Of a stretch of DNA of 64,000 bases, positions 1 to 7,608 are shown in pieces. The DNA lies in the NCBI GenBank assembly GCA_019455325.1, contig JACFMQ010000001.1:1-64000 (forward strand). Direction: 5' to 3'. Each line of letters opens with the position of its first letter. Positions within the stretch are counted from its first letter, which is position 1. The position numbers and the translations under genes were made by a program. The stretch is from Rhodocyclaceae bacterium (lineage in GTDB: Bacteria > Pseudomonadota > Gammaproteobacteria > Burkholderiales > Rhodocyclaceae). The notes under the pieces are model-generated. The model saw only the letters and a list, made by a program, of their open reading frames with translations. It ran no database searches and had not been told where the DNA came from.

Positions 1-2676
1 GCGCGCGGAGAAGGCCTGCGTCGCGCGGTCCAGCACCTGGTCGACGTCGTCGCCGAACTGGCGGCCGCCCTGCCAGGCGCCGGTGGAGGTGTAGCGGCCG
101 TCGTCGAAGGCGCCGCTCGCGGAGCCGTAAGTCGATTTGAACCGTTCTCCGCCGCCGATACGCGAGCCGAGGAAGCCGCCGATAACAGCCCCTGCCAGCG
201 CACCGATTGGGCCGGCCCATGACCCCATTGCCGCGCCAGATGCCCAGGCAGATCCGGCAGCAGTCGCGTAGCCGACGCCCGCGCCGATGGCGCCGCCGGC
301 CGCGCTCTGCCCCTTGCCGCCGTAGAGCACGCCGGCCAGGATGCCGCCGCCGGCCGCCCACGGGAGCGCGGAGCCGAGCGTCGACATGCTGGCGACACCG
401 CTCGTCGAGCCGGCGGTGGCGCCGTTGGCGAAGAGGCCGCCGTACCCGAGGCTCGCCCCGGTGCCGATGCTCGATGCCGTGACGCCCGCCGTGGAAAGGC
501 CGAGCGCCTGCCCATACTGCGACGTGGCGAAGCTGCCATACAGGCCGTAGTCGCCGCTGGCGAGGTCGTAGAGGCTCTTGGCGTTGCTGGCCATCCCGAG
601 CAGGTTGCTGCCCGCTCCGGCGCCGGCCGCGCCGCCGGAGAGGCCGAGCGCGCCGGCGGCCGTGGTGTAGACCTGCAGGGCGATCGGCCGCAGCGTCGCC
701 TCGTAGATCGCCGAGAGCAGCGCGGCGCGCAGCGACTGGCCGATGCGCTCGGCCGCGCTGGCGCCGTCGTCCGCCCAGGCGACGAAGGCATCGCGCGCAA
801 TGCGGTCGGTCTCCTGCCAGCCTTCCTGCCAGACCTTGGCGGATTCGGTCGCCAGCCGCAGCGCCTCGCGGCTGGTGGCGAGCTGGCGTTCCAAGGTTGC
901 ACGCTCGCCGAACTGTTCGGCGGCGGCGCGCCGGGCTGTCGCCAAATCAAGGTAATACTGCTTCGCACGCTGCGCCGCCTCGCCCTCGCTATCGATGGCG
1001 GCGGCGGCCTCTTCCAGCGCATCGGCGAAGTCGTTCGCGGATTCCTGCGCAGCCAGGGTCTTCTGCCGCCGGTATTCGTCGAGCTGCTGGGTGGTCATAC
1101 CGAGCGTGACCAGTTCCTCGCGCAGCGCGGCGTTGTCGGTGGCGAGCTGGCCGACCTCGCCCCAGGCCTCGGAAGTCAGCGTGGCGAGCGTGGCGCGGGC
1201 GGCCTTGTCGAGTTCGACGTAGGCGAGCGTGCTGGCGTTGGCGGCCGCTGCGGCCTCGGCGCCGAGCTTCTGGATGTCGCCGAGGATGCGCTCGCGATCT
1301 GCGGGCTTCGTCGCGGTGGCGAGCTGCTCTCGCAGCACGGCGGCGCGCGCGGCGAACGACTCGCGCTGCGCCTCGCCGAGCCGGTCGAGGTACGCGCGCT
1401 CGTCGAGCTCGCCCCTGGCGCGGGCGATCCGAAGCAAGCCATCCTCGGCGGCGAGGGATTCCTTGATGGTGGCGAGGCGGTTGGCGTACTGCTCCTTCAG
1501 GAGGGCGGCGGCCTCGCTGATGGAGGTCTTGTCTGCGTACTTCGCGCGCGCCGCTTCCTTGCGCGCTGCGATCTCCGCCTTTGACACTCCCGCCTGTTCG
1601 CCCAGGGCATCGATCTTCGCCAGTTCGCGGGCAAGGCGTGCCTGTTTGTCGAGGTATTCCTCGCCCTCGCGCAGCCAGGCGAGGGCGGCCTCTTCTTTTT
1701 TTGCTCGATCGCCGGCGGCCTGCGCAATGCGCTGTTCGTAGGCCAGTTGGGATTCCAACCGCGACAGCTCGGACTTTTCCGAATCTGACAGCCCGGAGAA
1801 GATGCCTCTCCCCGGCGCCGCCTTCTGCCGCAGTTCGTCGATCCGTGATTGCAGCGAACGGGTGCGGCCGACGGCCAGCATCATGTCCCACGCCTGCCGC
1901 GCCGCGTCGCCAACTCCCTTCCACATCCGCTCCAGCGAGCCAAGCGACGCTCCCAGCTTCTGCGTCCGCTCCTCCATTGCCGCTGAATAGGTGCGCTGCG
2001 CCAGCGCAGCGGCTTCTTCGCGCCGCCCCTCTGTATCCAATGCCTGAATCTGCTGAAAGACGGAGGCTGTGAGGAAACGGTACTGGTCATTCAGCCTGAG
2101 GATCGCTGCCACCGGCTCGCGCCCGAGGCGCTCGAACTGCCCGACCGTCTCGCTGACCGACTGCACGCCGAGGCGGGCAAGATCAGTCGCCACGCGCGCG
2201 GCCGAACTCAGGCCATTGGTGGAAACTTCGCCGGTGGCTGCCAACTTCGCCAGCGCGTCGGACAGCGCCGACTGCGAGCGCGTGGCCGAACTCGATTCCA
2301 TCGCCAGCGCCCGCAATTGATCGACGCTGCTGCCGATGGCGTTGTTCGAAAGGATCAGCGACCGCGAGAATTCCTGCTCTTCCTTGGCCCCCTTGATCCA
2401 GCCGGCGGCGAGGGCGGCGAGGGCGGTGACGGCCACCGCGACCGGCGTGCGCAGCGCGCCGATCGCATTCGACGCCACGGTGGCGGCGCGCGAGGACATG
2501 CCGAGCCCTTCTGCGGCCTCTTTGGCGGCGTCCCGCCCAAGATCGGAGAGCGCGCCACCCGTCTTGCCGGCGGCGTCGTTCACCTTGTCCAGCTCGCGCC
2601 CGGCCTCGGCCGTGGCGGGCTTCAGCCCCTCGACGCTGCCGACGATATCGATTCGGATGTCGTTCTGGTCGCTCAT
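1..2676 (-). CDS. Phage tail tape measure protein (3' end beyond window)
   Basis: The frame is open for 892 codons from the ATG at 2676 to the first base of the window, so the C-terminus is missing. The protein is Ala-rich. Residues of roughly 150-480 are long charged helices with many EAxxxA and RxAxE patterns, as expected of a coiled-coil ruler. After about residue 590 it becomes Gly/Ala-rich and hydrophobic, with glycine-zipper segments such as GAVIGGFLGSRIGGG. This layout and size fit lambda gpH-type tape measure proteins, which set siphovirus tail length and travel into the host envelope. Unlike in lambda, it does not directly follow the tail chaperone genes: the terminase-portal block lies between. 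A terminator repeat sits 28 bp upstream of its start, so it needs read-through, antitermination or its own promoter. Confidence 0.85.
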   Translation of the reverse strand, partial: MSDQNDIRIDIVGSVEGLKPATAEAGRELDKVNDAAGKTGGALSDLGRDAAKEAAEGLGMSSRAATVASNAIGALRTPVAVAVTALAALAAGWIKGAKEEQEFSRSLILSNNAIGSSVDQLRALAMESSSATRSQSALSDALAKLAATGEVSTNGLSSAARVATDLARLGVQSVSETVGQFERLGREPVAAILRLNDQYRFLTASVFQQIQALDTEGRREEAAALAQRTYSAAMEERTQKLGASLGSLERMWKGVGDAARQAWDMMLAVGRTRSLQSRIDELRQKAAPGRGIFSGLSDSEKSELSRLESQLAYEQRIAQAAGDRAKKEEAALAWLREGEEYLDKQARLARELAKIDALGEQAGVSKAEIAARKEAARAKYADKTSISEAAALLKEQYANRLATIKESLAAEDGLLRIARARGELDERAYLDRLGEAQRESFAARAAVLREQLATATKPADRERILGDIQKLGAEAAAAANASTLAYVELDKAARATLATLTSEAWGEVGQLATDNAALREELVTLGMTTQQLDEYRRQKTLAAQESANDFADALEEAAAAIDSEGEAAQRAKQYYLDLATARRAAAEQFGERATLERQLATSREALRLATESAKVWQEGWQETDRIARDAFVAWADDGASAAERIGQSLRAALLSAIYEATLRPIALQVYTTAAGALGLSGGAAGAGAGSNLLGMASNAKSLYDLASGDYGLYGSFATSQYGQALGLSTAGVTASSIGTGASLGYGGLFANGATAGSTSGVASMSTLGSALPWAAGGGILAGVLYGGKGQSAAGGAIGAGVGYATAAGSAWASGAAMGSWAGPIGALAGAVIGGFLGSRIGGGERFKSTYGSASGAFDDGRYTSTGAWQGGRQFGDDVDQVLDRATQAFSAR

Positions 2677-2703
2677 GCTCCCGATTTTTCTGCGGGGGCA
2701 GGC

Positions 2704-2774
2704 GCAAAAAAAGGGGAGGCCGAAGCCTCCCCGTTGGCGCTGCGCAATCGCCGCGACCGTCAGTCGCCGCCGCG
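2704..2774 (-). terminator. 71-bp direct repeat, left copy, with minus-strand intrinsic terminator
   Basis: These 71 bp are identical to 16540-16610. Read on the minus strand, the repeat holds an 8-bp GC-rich stem (GGGGAGGC / GCCTCCCC) with a TTCG loop, followed by seven T residues. That is a textbook rho-independent terminator. The other end of the repeat carries the last codons of a short reading frame (...RGGD stop). It lies directly ahead of the tape measure gene and would stop transcripts arriving from the portal/gpF side. Confidence 0.85.
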
Positions 2775-2948
2775 TGGCAGCCGCCGCCCGGCATGGTATG
2801 CCATCAACGGTAGCCCGAAAGCATCGATGATGTCGCGTTTCGCGACGCCATTCTCATCGACATGCTTCGCGATGGCGTCGCGTGGATTGGTGTATTCGAG
2901 CACCTCGCAGATGTCGTTGGCGCAGAACCACGGCTTACTCCGAGAGTT
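2760..2948 (-). pseudogene. Remnant of a Bro-N (phage antirepressor type) domain gene
   Basis: In one minus-strand frame about 60 codons read like the core of a Bro-N DNA-binding domain (PWFCANDICEVLEYTNPRDA, then AKHVDENGVAKRD), ending at a TGA at 2760. The frame is closed upstream by TGA at 2949-2951 and has no ATG or other usable start before the homology. The N-terminus is therefore missing. The promoter side of the plus-strand gene at 3002 begins about where it is lost. The call rests on motif recognition by eye. Confidence 0.5.
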
Positions 2949-3001
2949 TCATCGACGTTGCAATCGGTTAGAATCATGCTCTTTGAATACATGGGGGCAA
3001 T

Positions 3002-3631
3002 ATGAAGCGCTTGGCGGCAGTCATCGTTGTCTTGCTTCTGGTGGCGGTAGGGTTCTTTGGCTACACGAAGTATCAGGAGCGCCAACTAGTTGAGGCCGTG
3101 CGCCCGCACGTGAAAAATACCTCACTGCGTATAGAAAATTTCGCCAGATTGAAGACTGATAAATCAAACATCACATATAAGGAATTTTTTTCCAAGGTCG
3201 ATAGCGACCTTGCGGAACTCGATAAACGGCTACTTGATGTTCAGACGCTTTCAACCGCCACCAACAAGGAAACGACTGATATTGCAGCCTCTTACATCCG
3301 AACCGCGCAAGATTTCATTCGTGCGATGGGTGCGATGACGCAGAAAGATTTGTCTGTAAATGCCGCTAAAAATTGGGCATCCCAGTCGATAGATGACCTA
3401 CGTACATCAACCTCCTATAGTTATCAGCATGCAAAACGCACGTCAGATAAGGCAGTTGAGGATTTTAGGAAGGCAATAGATGAGTATAAAGAGGCAGAAG
3501 AAGAGATGAAGGCTGCTGCATCAAAAATGAAAGAGGCAGCGATTTTTGCGGGCGCCAAGCTAGATAAAGAAATGGTGATCTCTCCCGAGGCTATGGATTC
3601 GTTCCTTGATGCCCATAGCAGCGAGAAATAG
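3002..3631 (+). CDS. Membrane-anchored coiled-coil protein, probable prophage cargo (moron)
   Basis: The 209-residue product begins with a hydrophobic segment at residues 4-20 after a Met-Lys-Arg start, which is a signal anchor or uncleaved signal. The rest is soluble and charged. Residues of about 150-190 form a Lys/Glu/Ala-rich helix likely to be a coiled coil. I do not recognise a family. It is the only plus-strand gene in the visible prophage. It is clearly AT-richer than its neighbours (for example AAA, ATA and TTT codons in 3110-3640) and has its own Shine-Dalgarno-like GGGGGC. These are the marks of a moron, an independently transcribed accessory gene expressed from the lysogen. A role at the host envelope, such as exclusion or stress, is inference only. 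Confidence 0.75.
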   Translation: MKRLAAVIVVLLLVAVGFFGYTKYQERQLVEAVRPHVKNTSLRIENFARLKTDKSNITYKEFFSKVDSDLAELDKRLLDVQTLSTATNKETTDIAASYIRTAQDFIRAMGAMTQKDLSVNAAKNWASQSIDDLRTSTSYSYQHAKRTSDKAVEDFRKAIDEYKEAEEEMKAAASKMKEAAIFAGAKLDKEMVISPEAMDSFLDAHSSEK

Positions 3632-3663
3632 TTTTGTCTGAGTTTTTTCTGGCGATTTAAAGG

Positions 3664-3903
3664 CTATCCTGATATAGGGGATTCTCTTCCCAACAATCCA
3701 TCCGGATCAAACCCCTCCAGCCCGATCTCGTCGAGGGGAATGTTCATCACCTCTGCCTGCTCCATGGCGATGGTCAGCACGTCGTAGTACGCCATCACCT
3801 TGCCGCTGCTGAAGCTGCCGCCCTCCCGGTTCGCCTCGGCGGCGCCGTCGCGCGCCGCGTGCACGATCTCCTGCAGGACAACCTTGAAATCAGCCTGTGC
3901 CAT
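3664..3903 (-). CDS. Small phage protein of unknown function
   Basis: This 79-residue protein starts at an ATG overlapping the 3' end of the gpF-like gene by 14 bp, as is usual in a packed late operon. It is acidic, mostly helical in composition, has no membrane segment, and contains no motif that I recognise. It is the last minus-strand gene before the terminator repeat and the tape measure gene, so it belongs to the head/packaging transcript. Overlap and codon use support it as a real gene. Confidence 0.6.
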   Translation of the reverse strand: MAQADFKVVLQEIVHAARDGAAEANREGGSFSSGKVMAYYDVLTIAMEQAEVMNIPLDEIGLEGFDPDGLLGRESPISG

Positions 3904-5248
3904 CTTTCCTCTCCTTCATGATCCCACCGAGGATCTCCAACTGCGCCTGTTGCCGGGCGATGTCCTTCGGCCATTTCTTCTCGACTAGGTCGGCCACGCG
4001 CTCCGGCGGCCAATCCTTGCCGACCTTCTCCTCCGGATGCGCGATCCATCGCTCGTGACGATCGATCTGCCCCTGCAGCGACCGCATGCCCTTCTCGATC
4101 AGGTGGTCGGGTAGTTCGCGCTGGCGCAGCAGAAAGCCGTGATGCGCGCCGCCGGCGTGGGCAATCGCATAGGTGTCCGGGGGCTGCCCGGCGACCGAGG
4201 ATTCCGTTCTCGCAATTCTAGCCGCCACCTTCGAGAGCGGGGCGCGGATCATTCCCTGCCGCAGCCGCCCTTCGTTGAACAGTTCGGCCTTCCCCTTGCC
4301 CAGCACGCCCGCGCGCACCGCCGCCGGCAGGCGTTCCAGCGCCGCCATCGGCGTTTCCTTGCCGGCCCGGTCGGCGTCGGTGATTTCGTCCCGATAGACG
4401 ACTTCCACATAGCTTAATGTGTTCGGGTGCGCCGGCCACGGGCACTTCTCGCGGCTCGGATACACGCCCGGCCCCAGCCCATGTAGGTTCTGCGCGGCCA
4501 GCAGGTCGCAGATGTCGTGCTTCGGGTGCGCCGGTGAGAGCAGGAAGCGGAAGCCGGCGAAGTCCGGGTGATCCTCGGCACCGGCCATGTACGCCTCGCC
4601 GTGCGCGCGGTTGATTTCGGTGCGGAACACCCGGTGCGCCTGGTACAGCGCCGATTCGCCCCGGCCCGTCATCAGCTCGGCGGCCTGGTCGCCCAGGCGT
4701 GCGGCGTTCGCCGCGCCCAGCCGCGCCGCCACCTCCGGCGGCACCTCCCGGCCGCGTGCGAGGAACTCCCGCGCCGCCTCGGCGCTGCCGTGCCCCTGGA
4801 TTACCGCCAGCTCGATCGCCTCGGCGATCGCCGCCTTCGCCGCGCGGTCGATGCGCCAGAGCCGGTCGGAGAGCATCAGCCCGTCCGCCGCCACGAAATG
4901 GCGCACGAACGAAACGGCCTCGGTCGCCACCGGCATCGCGGCGGCGGTTCCCAGCACCGCGCCGGCGCCGAGGGCGGCGGCATGGGAGAGTCCGGCGCTG
5001 ACCGTGGCGTTCCGCAGCTCCGTCACCTGCGCCAGGATCGTCTCCACCTGCGCCAGCACCTGCCGCATCTCGACCAGTGACAGGTTGCCGTCGCCGGCGG
5101 CGGCGCGCGCGATGGCCGCGCGCAGCCGCTCCGCGGCAGCGCCGTACAGCCGCGCCAGCTCTTCGGCGCCGGCGGCGTCCAGTTCCTCCAGCGCCCGCCG
5201 GGCGGCCAGCGTCGCGCGGCGGATTTCGGCGCGCTCGCGGAGGCTCAT
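3890..5248 (-). CDS. Mu gpF-like minor head / head morphogenesis protein with C-terminal extension
   Basis: This 452-residue protein has the Phage_Mu_F-type core at about residues 195-290. The visible elements are a TEINRAHGEAY helix (210-220), HPKHDICD (241-248) and CPWPAHP (269-275), the His/Cys pattern of Mu gpF and SPP1 gp7 relatives. These proteins sit inside or at the portal vertex and help head assembly. The first 190 residues are Ala-rich helices. Residues 290-452 form an extra basic and acidic region (HHGFLLRQRELPDHL and following) beyond the usual end of the family, with unknown role. The start overlaps the portal stop by 4 bp, which fits translational coupling. Confidence 0.8.
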   Translation of the reverse strand: MSLRERAEIRRATLAARRALEELDAAGAEELARLYGAAAERLRAAIARAAAGDGNLSLVEMRQVLAQVETILAQVTELRNATVSAGLSHAAALGAGAVLGTAAAMPVATEAVSFVRHFVAADGLMLSDRLWRIDRAAKAAIAEAIELAVIQGHGSAEAAREFLARGREVPPEVAARLGAANAARLGDQAAELMTGRGESALYQAHRVFRTEINRAHGEAYMAGAEDHPDFAGFRFLLSPAHPKHDICDLLAAQNLHGLGPGVYPSREKCPWPAHPNTLSYVEVVYRDEITDADRAGKETPMAALERLPAAVRAGVLGKGKAELFNEGRLRQGMIRAPLSKVAARIARTESSVAGQPPDTYAIAHAGGAHHGFLLRQRELPDHLIEKGMRSLQGQIDRHERWIAHPEEKVGKDWPPERVADLVEKKWPKDIARQQAQLEILGGIMKERKDGTG

Positions 5249-7293
5249 TTTATGTTGAATCTGCCGTTTGCCACCGAGCGCAACTGTTCGTAACTCCAGC
5301 CGTGATTCTTCAGGATTTCTTTCGCCGCCTGCCGATCCTGCTTTGCTACCTCTGAAGACGGAAGCAGTCCTGAAACTGGCGCGATTGTTCTAGGGTCAAG
5401 CAGCGGTTCGCCATCGGAGCCGGTTCCAAGAACCGTCCCCCTTACCTTGTATCCATACTTGTAGCCTTGAGCAGAGTAATGTGCGCCGGATGCTACGGAA
5501 ACGCCGATTTCAGAAAAGCCATCTGCATGATTCATGGAAGGCTTCAGCTTCCCTGCTGCAGCCAAAGACAACTCGTCCTTGTTGTTCGTAAACCTCCAGA
5601 AGACCCCGTCGTTCATCTTTGGGCGGAATTTCTCTAGCACGGCATTCTGAACCATGTCCCGAAGCCTTCCTGGCGACTCACCGAAGCCGGGCCAGAAAAC
5701 ATCGATGCGACCATCGTCCAGTACCTCAACGGTTGCACCGAATGTTCCCGGTTTTTTTATAAGGTTTACAACAACATCTCCTGCCTCCCTGTTGTCGCCC
5801 ACCCACTGCCCTCCGTTCTGGTTTCCAGCGGGAACTCTAGGTTGATCCGGGTCATACAGCAAGAACTCTCCGGGTCGCCGCCCATTCCGTTGTTCGGCCG
5901 CGGCGACACCGATGCTCGTCGCGCTCTCACCCTTCGGCGCATTGCCCGGCGTGATGTTCACGCGCGGCGGGCCGGGCGTCCACTCGCCGTGCAGCGGATC
6001 GCGGCCGATGCTGCCCGCGCCGGCGGGGTAGGGGTCGCCGCGTTTCACCTCGGCGTCGATGCGCCGGCGCACCGCCGCGGCGTTGAACCCCAGCTCCTCG
6101 AAGATCATGTCCTGCGGCATGCCGAGCGCGCGCCACTTGAGCATGCGGTCCACGGTCTGGTTCGGCGTTTCCGTCCGCCGCTCGGCGAAGCCGATCCAGT
6201 ATTCTTCCGGGTCCGGCACGATGCCCTTGAGCAGGAGCTGCAGGCGGAACCCCTCGGCGTAGGCGAACGAGAGCGTGTCCTGGAACACGTCGACCTCCTC
6301 GTAGTAGTCTCGCTTCAGGTCTTCGAGGATGTCGCGCGCCATGTCCTCGGTGTAGCCCATCAGCCCCTTCGGCGCCGGCGTGCCGGAGAAGAAGGTGTCG
6401 AGCAGGTGCACCACGTCGCCGATGTCGCCCAGCGTCGCGTCGCCCTGCACCGCGCTCACCGCGCCCTTCCGGTTGCTGTAGAAGTCGGTGGTGATCTCGC
6501 CCTTCTCGTTCTCCACGCTCGCGCGGTATTCGTCCAGCTCGGGCTTGCTCGCCCCTTCCAGCACGTGCGAAAGCCGCAGCGGCGCCCGGTGCCGGCGGCG
6601 GATCACCAGATCCTCCTCGGTCATCCTGAGCTTTCGCCACACCTCCCGGCTGGCATCGAGGAAGGGCCGGCCCATCGCCCCCATGTCGTCGAACGAATCG
6701 GGGTCGAAGCGGCACAGGAACAACTGCCAGAGCGGGAAGCCGGCGAGCTTCGTTCCGGTCGTCATGTCGATCTGCCAGAAGGCGTCGGCCACGTCCTTGA
6801 AGCGGCCGCCGGCATTGACGTTCGGCAGGATCGTCTCGCTCGGCATGCGCACCGCCGCCACCACCGCCTGCGCGTCGTCGATCACCCACTGCAAGGGCAG
6901 GTTCCCCTCCATCGCCAGCCCGCGCGCGTCGCTCTTCAGCTTCTCCACGCGGGAGAGCTGCAGGCGGCGGGCGAAGCCCTCCCAGGCCTTCGCCAGTGCG
7001 CGGCTCGTTTTCGTCTGCGTGAACACCAGCCCGCCCTTCACCGCGTCGCGGGCGATGCGGCCGTGAATGCGCCGCACGCGGCCGTCCTGCCGGTCCATCT
7101 CGCGCACGTCGAGGATCGACTGGCGGACGTCGGGGTCGACCCACATCTGCCGGTACTGGTACTTCAGCGAGTTCTCCGGCGTCGGCCGGCGGCCGCGCTC
7201 GCTGTTCCGCGCCGTCGCGCCCGCCTGCGCGTTCGGCGTTGCCGAGGCGCCGGCGCCGCGCAGCCTTGCCCAGATTTCAGCCAGCCCCATCAT
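5245..7293 (-). CDS. Phage portal protein with an appended C-terminal accessory domain
   Basis: Residues 1 to about 440 of 682 look like a portal subunit: the dodecameric ring for DNA entry that joins head and tail. The length, the mixed alpha/beta composition and the position between large terminase and gpF support this. After residue 480 comes a linker, DPDQPRVPAGNQNGGQWV. Similar RVPAG..GGQW linkers, as I recall them, precede exchangeable toxin-like or effector domains in phage structural proteins. The last ~180 residues are of a different kind and are encoded by visibly AT-richer DNA (about 5250-5860). They contain VFWRFTNNKDEL and GYKYGYKVRGTVLG. I cannot name this domain; an enzyme fold is possible but unproven. 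The start at 7293 overlaps the preceding small gene. Confidence 0.75.
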   Translation of the reverse strand: MMGLAEIWARLRGAGASATPNAQAGATARNSERGRRPTPENSLKYQYRQMWVDPDVRQSILDVREMDRQDGRVRRIHGRIARDAVKGGLVFTQTKTSRALAKAWEGFARRLQLSRVEKLKSDARGLAMEGNLPLQWVIDDAQAVVAAVRMPSETILPNVNAGGRFKDVADAFWQIDMTTGTKLAGFPLWQLFLCRFDPDSFDDMGAMGRPFLDASREVWRKLRMTEEDLVIRRRHRAPLRLSHVLEGASKPELDEYRASVENEKGEITTDFYSNRKGAVSAVQGDATLGDIGDVVHLLDTFFSGTPAPKGLMGYTEDMARDILEDLKRDYYEEVDVFQDTLSFAYAEGFRLQLLLKGIVPDPEEYWIGFAERRTETPNQTVDRMLKWRALGMPQDMIFEELGFNAAAVRRRIDAEVKRGDPYPAGAGSIGRDPLHGEWTPGPPRVNITPGNAPKGESATSIGVAAAEQRNGRRPGEFLLYDPDQPRVPAGNQNGGQWVGDNREAGDVVVNLIKKPGTFGATVEVLDDGRIDVFWPGFGESPGRLRDMVQNAVLEKFRPKMNDGVFWRFTNNKDELSLAAAGKLKPSMNHADGFSEIGVSVASGAHYSAQGYKYGYKVRGTVLGTGSDGEPLLDPRTIAPVSGLLPSSEVAKQDRQAAKEILKNHGWSYEQLRSVANGRFNIK

Positions 7294-7549
7294 CAGCCCC
7301 TTTCAGCAGTCGGCAATGGCGCACCGCGCGCCAGCCGTCGATCAATCCTTCCGCGTGCAATTCCTTCACGAACGGCACCAGCTCCGGCAGGTGCGCCTCC
7401 ACGAAGAACTTGTTCGCCGCCACCGCCGCCCGCTCGGCGTCGGTCAGCGTCCGCGGCGCTGCCGCCGCCGGCCGCGCGGCGGGGGAGGGCGGCCGCCCCT
7501 TGGCCTCGGCGTAGCTCTTCACCACCACCACACCTCCATCGCCCAGCAC
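7277..7549 (-). CDS. Small phage protein between terminase and portal genes
   Basis: The ATG at 7549 gives 90 residues. Inner GTG starts near 7522-7531 would give a protein beginning about M-K-S-Y-A-E-A-K and would be coupled to the stop of the small peptide gene upstream (GTGA overlap). The N-terminal third is Pro/Ala-rich. The rest is helical (TDAERAAVAANKFFVEAHLP and onwards). Its 3' end overlaps the portal start by 17 bp. No family is recognised. Its place suggests a small head or packaging accessory factor. Confidence 0.55.
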   Translation of the reverse strand: MLGDGGVVVVKSYAEAKGRPPSPAARPAAAAPRTLTDAERAAVAANKFFVEAHLPELVPFVKELHAEGLIDGWRAVRHCRLLKGADDGAG

Positions 7550-7608
7550 TGCGCCAGCAGCACCGCCTGGAAGGCGGCCAGCCAGAAAAGCAGTTCACGC
7601 CACCGCAC
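7519..7608 (-). CDS. Possible 29-residue hydrophobic peptide
   Basis: A GTG at 7608, inside the last codons of the large terminase gene, opens a 29-codon frame. It encodes a Trp/Leu/Ala-rich hydrophobic peptide (WRELLFWLAAFQAVLLAQ, then a run of Trp) that could span a membrane once. It fills the space between the terminase stop and the next small gene and ends in a GTGA-type overlap with a possible start of that gene. It may be a real small membrane protein or only a coupling leader. There is no independent support. Confidence 0.3.
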   Translation of the reverse strand: MRWRELLFWLAAFQAVLLAQCWAMEVWWW

